Below, piece after piece: positions 1 to 7,300 of a DNA stretch of 15,813 bases. The position numbers were made by a program, and so were the translations under genes. Numbering within the stretch: position 1 is the stretch's first letter; each line of letters opens with the position of its first letter. The notes beneath the pieces are model-generated. The model ran no database searches. It was not told the DNA's origin and worked only from the letters and a program-made list of their open reading frames with translations. The stretch comes from Rikenella microfusus (GTDB taxonomy: Bacteria > Bacteroidota > Bacteroidia > Bacteroidales > SZUA-534), in NCBI GenBank assembly GCA_020719105.1, contig DYQV01000025.1, positions 1-15,813 on the forward strand, read 5' to 3'.

Positions 1-75
1 AGTTTCATTTAAATTAATAAATTTGGAAATAATTATCGAATTTAATTTCAACAACGATAATACAAATATTAAAAA

Positions 76-309
76 ATGAAAAAAGTAAACGAAGAATTTA
101 TAACCATGCCGGTTTCAAAGGTAAAAGATTCGCCCTACCAGGGAAGGATAATGCCGAATGAAACTGATGGAACGACAAACAACGATAAACACATGAAAAT
201 TGTAAACATCGTTCCCGGTTTTGGTGGTACCTTTTATTGCGGTAACTGTCTTCGCGACAGCGGATATACCAAATCGTTAAGACAATTGGGCCACGATGTT
301 AAAATATAA
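76..309 (+). pseudogene. Truncated 5' remnant of the glycosyltransferase gene, fused in frame to an upstream open stretch
   Basis: An open frame of 77 codons. Its last 38 residues begin at an internal ATG (194) and copy the first 35 residues of the glycosyltransferase at 1363, including the FYCGNCLRD segment; they then end in V-K-I and a stop. This half is a decapitated gene start with no catalytic domain. The first 39 residues (from ATG 76) are not recognised and could be chance coding in AT-rich DNA or an authentic upstream sequence of the original gene. Nucleotides 187-281 match 1357-1451 perfectly; 282-298 still resemble the gene but differ mostly at third codon positions, as a homologue from another lineage would. 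A peptide may be made, but I infer this is a duplication scar rather than a working gene. Confidence 0.7.
187..281 (+). repeat. Left copy of a 95-bp perfect direct repeat
   Basis: Identical to 1357-1451, offset 1170 bp. It covers 7 bp before the start codon and the first ~29 codons of the glycosyltransferase. Upstream of the repeat the two copies are unrelated; downstream they drift apart over 17 bp (12 of 17 identical) and then differ completely. The pair brackets the DinD-like gene and looks like the crossover segment of an insertion. Confidence 0.9.
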
Positions 310-347
310 GAAACAGATCTATTTTTAAAATATTTAAATTTATTGCC

Positions 348-1184
348 ATGACTAAGGAAACTGCCATTAAACTGTTTGAGCAAAAGCAAATTCGCTCGAT
401 TTGGAATGATAATGAGGAAAAATGGTATTTTTCTATTGTTGATGTAATTGCCACTTTAACCGATAGTCCAAATCCTCAGGTATATTGGAGGGTATTGAAA
501 AAACGCTTAAAAGACGAAGGGAATGAAACCGTTACAAATTGTAACGGTTTGAAAATGCAGGCACCCGATGGAAAGTTGAGATTAACCGATGTGGCTGACA
601 CAGAACAACTTTTTAGGTTGATTCAATCCATCCCATCGCCAAAGGCTGAGCCACTTAAACGTTGGTTGGCAAAAGTAGCCTCAGAAAGACTGGATGAATT
701 GCAAGACCCAGAATTAACCATTGACAGGGCGTTAGCGCAGTATTTACAATTAGGATATTCCGAAAACTGGATTAATCAGCGGCTGAAAAGCATTGAAATC
801 CGCAAAGAACTAACCAATGAATGGAAAGCCAGAGGACTTAAAGAAGGTGTACAATTTGCTACACTTACCGATATAATTACCAAAGCTTGGGCAGGTAAAA
901 CCACCAAAGAATATAAAATACTTAAAGGATTAAAAAAAGAAAACCTGAGGGACAATATGACCAATACCGAGTTGATTTTGAATATGCTTGCTGAGGCATC
1001 AACCAAAGATATTTCACAAGCAGTAAATCCCGAAACTTTTACAGAAAATAAAATTGTGGCAAAACAAGGAGGTAATGTAGCCAAAGTAGCTTTGAAAGAG
1101 TTGGAAGCTAAAACAGGTAAAAAGGTTGTAACTTCTTTAAATGCCAAAGCAGCATTGAGTGAAAAAGGTTCAACAAAAAAATAG
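348..1184 (+). CDS. Bro-N domain / DinD-like protein
   Basis: A complete 278-residue protein. Residues ~10-115 fit the Bro-N (phage antirepressor-type) domain, with KWYFSIVDVI, a TVTNCN stretch and the DVADTEQLFRLIQSIPSPKAE run that I recognise from this family. Residues ~135-265 fit the C-terminal part of DinD (DNA-damage-inducible protein D), with NTELILNMLAEAST and a final KELEAKTGKKV segment. Relatives are phage antirepressors and E. coli DinD, which is SOS-induced and reported to inhibit RecA; whether this protein does either is unknown. It is the only gene between the two 95-bp repeats, so it appears to be the cargo of a small insertion. No integrase, recombinase or other phage gene accompanies it. 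The start at 348 is the first ATG giving the full family N-terminus; no clear Shine-Dalgarno is seen. No LexA-type box was identified. Confidence 0.85.
   Translation: MTKETAIKLFEQKQIRSIWNDNEEKWYFSIVDVIATLTDSPNPQVYWRVLKKRLKDEGNETVTNCNGLKMQAPDGKLRLTDVADTEQLFRLIQSIPSPKAEPLKRWLAKVASERLDELQDPELTIDRALAQYLQLGYSENWINQRLKSIEIRKELTNEWKARGLKEGVQFATLTDIITKAWAGKTTKEYKILKGLKKENLRDNMTNTELILNMLAEASTKDISQAVNPETFTENKIVAKQGGNVAKVALKELEAKTGKKVVTSLNAKAALSEKGSTKK
526..550. repeat. Perfect 25-bp palindrome inside the DinD-like gene
   Basis: Two 12-bp arms (aaaccgttacaa and ttgtaacggttt) are exact reverse complements around a single central base. It lies in the codons for E-T-V-T-N-C-N-G-L of the Bro-N domain. It could be an internal operator or a recombination site, or a by-product of a conserved TVTNCN peptide. 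No second copy was seen in the window. Confidence 0.8.
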
Positions 1185-1362
1185 ATTAAAACAATTATGT
1201 ATTAAATTCACAACTAGTTGATAACATAAATCTTAGAACCAAAAAACGAAACCAAACAGAAATTATTATTTCGATATTTGTTTCTTTAATAACAAAATTA
1301 TGCAGATCAATAATCTACTCTTCGTGTTAATACGTGAAATACGTGGCTAAAAAAACAAACAC
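1185..1362. other. Intergenic DNA between the DinD-like gene and the intact glycosyltransferase
   Basis: 178 bp that now serve as the upstream region of the glycosyltransferase. They contain a 10-bp palindrome caactagttg (1211-1220), a near-match to the Bacteroidota -7 box (gatatttg, 1273-1280) without a clear -33 partner, and three CGTG motifs spaced 9-10 bp apart (1323, 1333, 1342). Nothing here resembles the sequence upstream of the left repeat copy, so this stretch probably arrived with the insertion. Confidence 0.5.
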
Positions 1363-1451
1363 ATGAAAATTGTAAACATCGTTCCCGGTTTTGGTGGTAC
1401 CTTTTATTGCGGTAACTGTCTTCGCGACAGCGGATATACCAAATCGTTAAG
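1357..1451 (+). repeat. Right copy of the 95-bp perfect direct repeat
   Basis: Identical to 187-281. It includes the start codon of the intact glycosyltransferase at 1363 (the equivalent ATG lies at 194 in the left copy), so the functional gene begins inside the repeat. Confidence 0.9.
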
Positions 1452-2655
1452 GAAATTAGGACATGATGCCCTGATGCTTCCCATCTACTTGCCACTCAAC
1501 TTCAACCACGATGTAAAAGAAGGCGAAACACCCATATTTTATGGCGCGGTGAATATTTACCTGAAACAGAATTTCAAGCTGTTCAAAAATATGCCCCACT
1601 GGATGGAGCGCATTTTCAATTCGGGTCCCATTTTACGATATGCGGCAAAAAAAGCAGGTTCTACCCGCACCGAAGGTCTCGAGGAAATGACCATTTCCAT
1701 GCTCAACGGTAAAGACGGAAAGCAGGACATTGAACTCCAGGAATTGATTGATTTTTTGAAAGTTCACATAAAACCCGATGTGGTACATCTTTCCAATGCG
1801 CTTTTGTTGGGGCTTGCCAAAGAGATACGAAGCCAGCTTCAGGTTCCGGTGGTTTGTTCGCTTCAGGACGAGGATGTTTGGGTTGATGCCATGAATGAGC
1901 ATTACCAGCAACTGGTTTGGAATTTAATGAGCCAAAAAGGCAACGACGTGGATGCTTTTATTGCCGTTAGCGATTATTATGCCGTCGAAATGAAGCGCAA
2001 AATGAAAATACCTGATAATAAAATGCACATTGTGCACATTGGAATTGATCCTTCGATTTATCAATATTCTATCCCGGCGCAGAACCCACAGGCTATTGGA
2101 TACCTCTCGCGAATGTATAAAGAACATGGTTTTGAAGTGTTGATTGATGCCTTCATCCTTTTAAAGCAAAACGAAAAATTTAAAGAGGTGAAACTGAAAC
2201 TCACCGGAGGAATGACCGGCGACGACAAACTTTTTGTAAATAAACAAATCAAAAAGCTAAAGAAAAAAGGAGTTTTCCACGAAGTGGAGTTCATTGAAAA
2301 GTTTAATAAAGAATCGTTGAGTGAATTTTTTGCCAAAACCACCCTATTGTCAGTCCCTGTACTTAAAGGGGAAGCTTTCGGTACCTATCAATTGGAATCG
2401 TTGGCCTGCGGTACACCCTTGGTACAACCGGCTTTGGGTGCATTTCCCGAAATTATTGCCACCTCGGGGGGTGGTGTTACTTATGAACCCAATACCGCAG
2501 AAACCCTTGCTGCCAAATGGATGGAAGTGCTATCGAATCAGGATGAAATATCCAAGATGAGTGAAAAAGGCCGCATAGCCGTTTTAGAACATTATACCAA
2601 TGACGTGCTGACCAAAAAGGTGCTGGAGATATACGAAAAAGTGGTGAATAAATAA
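1363..2655 (+). CDS. Glycosyltransferase, GT4-like (GT-B fold)
   Basis: A 430-residue cytosolic glycosyltransferase. The N-terminal half (about 1-235) carries the glycine-rich acceptor-side start (VPGFGGTFYCGNCLRD, with a CxxC pair at residues 16 and 19). The C-terminal half holds the nucleotide-sugar site with the family E-x7-E motif at E337 and E345 (GEAFGTYQLES), followed by ACGTPLVQP and FPEIIA. The donor sugar and acceptor cannot be told from sequence. No sugar-polymer gene cluster surrounds it, so a specific envelope or storage role is unsupported. The first ~30 codons are duplicated upstream (187-281), and the gene appears to have been restored rather than destroyed by the insertion of the DinD-like unit. 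Its present upstream DNA probably came with that unit. There is no evident Shine-Dalgarno, which is normal for this phylum. Confidence 0.85.
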   Translation: MKIVNIVPGFGGTFYCGNCLRDSGYTKSLRKLGHDALMLPIYLPLNFNHDVKEGETPIFYGAVNIYLKQNFKLFKNMPHWMERIFNSGPILRYAAKKAGSTRTEGLEEMTISMLNGKDGKQDIELQELIDFLKVHIKPDVVHLSNALLLGLAKEIRSQLQVPVVCSLQDEDVWVDAMNEHYQQLVWNLMSQKGNDVDAFIAVSDYYAVEMKRKMKIPDNKMHIVHIGIDPSIYQYSIPAQNPQAIGYLSRMYKEHGFEVLIDAFILLKQNEKFKEVKLKLTGGMTGDDKLFVNKQIKKLKKKGVFHEVEFIEKFNKESLSEFFAKTTLLSVPVLKGEAFGTYQLESLACGTPLVQPALGAFPEIIATSGGGVTYEPNTAETLAAKWMEVLSNQDEISKMSEKGRIAVLEHYTNDVLTKKVLEIYEKVVNK

Positions 2656-2727
2656 CTGTTTTTTCATAATCCATAGATGGGAAAGTTCAGAACCAAAGAT
2701 AATTGGTGGTGAGTTAGATAAATATCC

Positions 2728-2758
2728 TTGTTATCCTTTTGAATTATGATTAAATTTG
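2728..2758 (+). promoter_or_regulatory. Candidate Bacteroidota-type promoter for the DUF4160/DUF2442 pair
   Basis: A TAAATTTG box (2751-2758) fits the TAnnTTTG -7 consensus. A TTG (2728-2730) lies 20 bp upstream, at the expected -33 distance. The predicted start of transcription falls just before the ATG at 2773. This is consensus matching only. Confidence 0.4.
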
Positions 2759-2772
2759 TATAAAAAGAAAAT

Positions 2773-3029
2773 ATGCCTGAATTGTGTAGATTTCTAGGAA
2801 TAGTAATATTTATGAACTTAACGAACATAACCCACCGCATTTTCATGCAAAATATGGCGACTTTGAGATTATCGTTGAGATAAACTCAGGAATTGTTGAA
2901 GGTAAATTCCCAAAAAGAGCCCTAAGTCTTGTAATGGAATGGTACGAGATTCATAAAGAAGATCTATTACAAGATTGGGAATTAATCAGAACAACAGGTG
3001 AGTTTAAAAAAATACAACCTTTAGAATAA
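2773..3029 (+). pseudogene. DUF4160 protein gene broken by a one-base deletion
   Basis: From ATG 2773 the frame reads MPELCRFLGIVIFMN and then leaves the family pattern, stopping at 2881. From 2820 a second frame continues as N-E-H-N-P-P-H-F-H-A-K-Y-G-D and runs to a stop at 3027-3029, which is the classic DUF4160 body (the NPPHFHA block is the family hallmark). Adding one T at 2818-2819 would rejoin the frames into an ordinary ~85-residue protein. No slippery sequence is evident at the junction, so programmed frameshifting is unlikely. DUF4160 genes commonly precede DUF2442 genes, and the pair has been suggested to be toxin-antitoxin-like; I know of no settled function. A sequencing error could also explain the gap. 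Confidence 0.75.
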
Positions 3030-3034
3030 TAGCT

Positions 3035-3304
3035 ATGATACTAAATGTTACATCGGCAGAATACAAAGGTGGATACCAGGTTTTCCTGACTTTTAACAAT
3101 GGCGATTCCATTTTGATTGACTTAAAGGGTTCAATATTTAATGATGATCGTAAAATTTTTATTCCACTGAAAGATATGGAGTACTTTAAAACCTTCAAAA
3201 TAAAATTAAATACAATTACATGGGAAAATGAAGCCGATTTTGCGCCTGAGTTTTTGATTGAATTAGGAAAACAACAGATGTTAAATAAATTGAATTATGC
3301 TTAA
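3035..3304 (+). CDS. DUF2442 family protein
   Basis: An 89-residue small cytosolic protein. It shows the DUF2442 pattern: an early A-E-Y-K-G-G-Y-Q-V-F-L-T-F-N-N-G beta hairpin, a central PLKDMEYF segment, and the TITWENEADFAPEFL ending typical of the family. It starts 5 bp after the stop of the broken DUF4160 gene, so the two were almost certainly co-transcribed. The biochemical role of the family is not established; it is often viewed as a possible antitoxin or regulator of its DUF4160 partner. Here it may be an orphan because its partner is frameshifted. Confidence 0.8.
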   Translation: MILNVTSAEYKGGYQVFLTFNNGDSILIDLKGSIFNDDRKIFIPLKDMEYFKTFKIKLNTITWENEADFAPEFLIELGKQQMLNKLNYA

Positions 3305-3643
3305 CATCTATTGTTTACCGAAGCTTTGTATTAATGACTGAAGAATACTTGCATTTTAGGAGTTACCGATTCTGCAAACTGGTTGAAAAAGGAGAAGTCC
3401 ACAGACCTATAAATTCATTCAACACTTCCAGAGATCCTTGTTGTTTAACTTTTGACTCAAAAATCATTTAACCTGAATTGCTAAGAGAATACACCCAGTG
3501 CAACGTACCGTGTAAAAGAATTATAATTAGTCTGTCTCCGGATTACAAATTTTATTCAAGGTAATATATAATTCCGGTGCATATCAACAAAAATTAGAGA
3601 AATGCATTGCAAACAATAAATTAAAAAACAAATTCAACAACTC
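3305..3643. other. Intergenic region before the ABC operon
   Basis: 339 bp with no recognisable gene. One 45-codon open frame (3334-3471, beginning MTEEYLHF) has no family resemblance I can name and is probably chance or decayed sequence. No hairpin terminator or confident promoter was found, although the ABC operon must be expressed from here or by read-through. Confidence 0.5.
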
Positions 3644-4327
3644 ATGCAACTGGAACTTCAAAACATTCATAAATCGTACTTCAATAACCTGGGAACTCCG
3701 CAAAGGGACGTGTTAATAGATGTTTCACTCCGAATAAACCCTGTCGATTCTATGGCTATTGTCGGTCCGTCGGGTTCCGGCAAAAGCACGCTGCTCAATA
3801 TTATGGGTACTTTGGATGCTCCTTCATCCGGAAAAGTCTGGATGAACCAAACCGAAATAACCACCTTGTCGGAACCCAAATTGGCTGAAATCCGCAATCA
3901 AAAAATTGGGTTTATTTTTCAAATGCATCATTTGCTGCCTCAACTAAATTTGATCGATAATGTGTTGATTCCAACCATCCCGCAAAAAGACAATGTGAAA
4001 AAAAAAGCTGCTGTGGCCAGAGCCAAGGAATTACTCCATACCGTCGGTTTATCCGATAAAGTGCACCAACTTCCTGGTCAGCTTTCTGTGGGTGAATGCC
4101 AGCGGGCTGCAGTGGTGCGTGCGCTAATAAACCAACCGGAACTCATTTTAGCCGACGAACCCACCGGCTCGCTGGATCACGATAACTCGCTGATCTTAGG
4201 CGAATTGTTATCAAAAATCCAAAAAGATTATTCGCTGTCTATTGTGGTTGTTACCCATTCCCCAGAACTGGCAAGCCTTATGGGAACTATCTATAAGCTA
4301 ACCAATGGTAAACTGATTGCTCAATAA
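3644..4327 (+). CDS. ABC transporter ATP-binding protein, LolD/MacB type
   Basis: A 227-residue ATPase that powers the FtsX-type permease encoded 11 bp downstream. It has Walker A GPSGSGKST (41-49), a Q-loop glutamine at 93 in IFQMHHLLPQ, Walker B LILADE (167-172, catalytic E172), the D-loop GSLD and the H-loop histidine 205 (VVTHS). Its length and the TLDAPSSGKV and FIFQ blocks place it in the LolD/MacB (o228) group, whose members drive lipoprotein release or mechanotransmission rather than classical uptake. One oddity is the signature motif, LSVGE at 147-151 followed by C152, where the family normally has LSGGE followed by R or Q. The second glycine is a valine, which may weaken ATP sandwiching. 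The specific substrate cannot be inferred, so no gene symbol is given. Confidence 0.9.
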   Translation: MQLELQNIHKSYFNNLGTPQRDVLIDVSLRINPVDSMAIVGPSGSGKSTLLNIMGTLDAPSSGKVWMNQTEITTLSEPKLAEIRNQKIGFIFQMHHLLPQLNLIDNVLIPTIPQKDNVKKKAAVARAKELLHTVGLSDKVHQLPGQLSVGECQRAAVVRALINQPELILADEPTGSLDHDNSLILGELLSKIQKDYSLSIVVVTHSPELASLMGTIYKLTNGKLIAQ

Positions 4328-4338
4328 TTTAGTTAGCC

Positions 4339-7300
4339 ATGACCCTTCTCAACTATATTTTAAAAAGCCTCTGGCATTACCGGAAACAACATGGGGCATT
4401 ATTGGCTGCCACAGCAATCAGTGCCGCTGTATTAACGGGCGCACTCATTGTGGGTGATTCGGTTAAATACAGCCTTAACAAGCAGGTAAAAGTCCGTTTG
4501 GGGAAAACAACTTATGCCATAGTTGGTAGCAACCGTTTTGTGCGCAGTCGGTTGGCAGTAGAATTGTCGGCTTCATTACAGACACCCACTGCCCCATTGC
4601 TTCAATTGCAAGGTATCGCCATCAATACGGAAAACGGGAATCGAATCAACAATGCCAAAATAATTGGATTCAACAGCAGTTTCAGCCACTTTTCGGATTT
4701 GCCGTTACCTGAATTGAAAACCGACGAAGTAATTATCAGTGAAAACGTTGCACAAAAACTGAACCTAAAAATTTACGACAACCTGTTGGTGCGGGTGGAA
4801 AGCACCGGGTTGATGCCCATAAATACGCCACTTGCCCAGGAAAAATATCCCTCAATTGCTTTATACCTAACCATTAAAGCCATTGCATCCGACCAACAAT
4901 TGGGGAGTTTCAACCTTAACAATGAACAGATTAAGCCTTACAATATTTTTGTTTCATTGGATTTCCTTTCCCAAAAAATGGAACTGCCCAATTTGGCAAA
5001 TACCATTGTGATTTCCGACAACCCACAACAAAAATTGAATCCGGAATCAATTCAGTCAACGCTAAAATCAGTTTGGAAAATTGAAGATTTGGGGCTAAAA
5101 ACCATTGCCCGCGATTCACTGGGAACATTTGATTTGGTTTCGGACCGGGTTTTTATCGACGATCCCATCGCAAAGGCAATTGCAAAAGCCAACTTGCAGA
5201 ATCAACCCATAATTACCTATTTGGTAAACACCATCCAATTCAACAACAAACAAACCCCCTATTCTTTTGCAACTGCCGCCACATCTACCTTACTTGGCGA
5301 TAGCTTGTTGCCCAATGGAGCTATTATAAACCAATGGACAGCATTTGATTTGGGAGTGGAAGTTGGCGACTCCATCAAACTGGTTTATTACGTAATCAAT
5401 CCGTTACGGGAGTTAAATGAAACCAGCCGGCAATTTGTGGTAAAGCGCATCCTGCCAAATACCGGAAATGGCATTGATAATTCCCTGATGCCCAAATTCC
5501 AAGGGCTTTCAGATGCGGGAAGCTGCCGCAATTGGAATACAGGCGTTCCTATTGACTTGAAACGCATCCGCGACAAAGACGAAAAATACTGGAACGACTA
5601 TAAAGGAACCCCAAAAGTACTGTTATCATTGGAAACAGGAAAAACCCTTTGGAGCAATCAGTTTGGTACTCTTACCGGAATCCGGTTTAATTCAGAACTG
5701 GTTTCATTGGACACCTTAAGAAATATCATTACCTCCGGAATTAATCCTCAAGAAATTGGATTACAGATTATTGCCACACAATACGAAGGGAATTCGGCAG
5801 CAAACAATGCAGTAAACTTCGCCGAATTATTCCTGAGCCTCAGTTTCTTTATTATTGCGGCTGCCATACTCCTTTTGGTTCTCATTTTTATCCACCATGT
5901 TGAGAAGCGATCCGGTGAAGTGGCTTTATTGAGCGGTTTAGGTTTCCAGAGAAAAACCATACAATTCATTTGGTTTATGGAGCCTACTTTGGTCATCATT
6001 TTGGGTTCTGTTTTGGGTTCTGTTTTGGGAATACTTTATAATTATGGGTTATTGGCTGGATTAAATAGTATCTGGAACGATGCGGTACATTCCAGCATCC
6101 TTGAAATTTTTATCAAACCATCTACCCTTTTAATGGGAGCAACCATAAGCATTGTAACTGTTTCTATTTCTATTTTTTTTGTTGTACGTCGAAAACTAAG
6201 GCAGCCCATAGCCGGATTGGTTAAAAATCAGGTTAACTCGACTTCAAAATCCATCCATACAAAAGGGTTCATAGGCAAATTATTCAGTTATACGGCATTG
6301 ATTGGAGCGCTGGCTTTGGTTGGTGTTTCTTTTTTTACCTCCGGATTTGAAAATGCCGGAATGTATCTATCCGCAGCGGGTTTGTTTTTAATCGGTAGCA
6401 TTTTATTTATTTACCATTACTCTGAAATCAATAAAAAAACTTCAGTTGATGCAGCGCCTGGCACATTTCAATTGGCTTTAAAGAACGTCCAACGGAATAA
6501 AACCCAGAGCATAGCGGTTATATCGCTCCTGGCCATTGGCACTTTTACCTTGATTTTAACCGGAGCCTACCGAAAAACATTTTACGGTTCCGAAAATCTG
6601 CGCAATTCCGGTACCGGTGGCTATTTGCTTTGGGCCAATACCACATCAATCATACCTTACAATCTTAATTCAAGAGATGGTAAAAGCCACTTAAATACTA
6701 CAACTGAAAACGATTTAGATAGCGTCCGTTTTCTTCAATTCCAAAGCCTTGAGGGCGATGATGCCAGTTGTTTGAATCTTAACCAGCCGCAACGGCCAAA
6801 GATTCTGGCTGTTAACACTCGTGAATTCGATTCCTGCGGGGCTTTCTCGTTTGCAAAACTTTTGAAACAGGTTCCTGAGGAGCACCCTTGGAAAGAGTTG
6901 GATAAAACCTATGATAATAATGTATTCTCTGCCTTTGCCGACCAAACCGTGATTCAGTACGGATTGAAAAAAAGCATCGGCGATACTTTAGTTTATCTGA
7001 ATGAAATGGGCAACCCTTTTAAATTAATCCTTGCCGGTGGTTTGAATAATTCCATTTTCCAGGGAAATATCCTCATCTCGGATCAGGTTTTTCGGGAGCA
7101 ATTCCCTTCCACAGGAGGTTCAAAAATCATGCTTATTGATGCTCCAAGCCATAAACAAGAATTGGTTACAAAAATTCTGGAACAAAGTCTCATCGATTAT
7201 GGAATGGATGTAACCTCAACCAGCCAACGGTTGGCAACATTTAATTCTGTTACAAATACCTATCTATCGGTGTTTATGGCATTAAGCGGACTGGGATTCC

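Noticed and set aside
776..1147. Minus-strand open frame of 123 codons inside the DinD-like gene
   Set aside because: It lies opposite a well-supported conserved gene, its composition is that of an antisense shadow, and it has no family resemblance.
187..1451. Insertion-sequence origin for the 95-bp direct repeats
   Set aside because: Transposon target duplications are usually 2-14 bp; no transposase or terminal inverted repeats border the unit, so single-crossover integration fits better.
3334..3471. 45-codon plus-strand open frame
   Set aside because: The MTEEYLHF start faintly recalls DUF2851 proteins, but nothing after it fits; too short to support a gene call.
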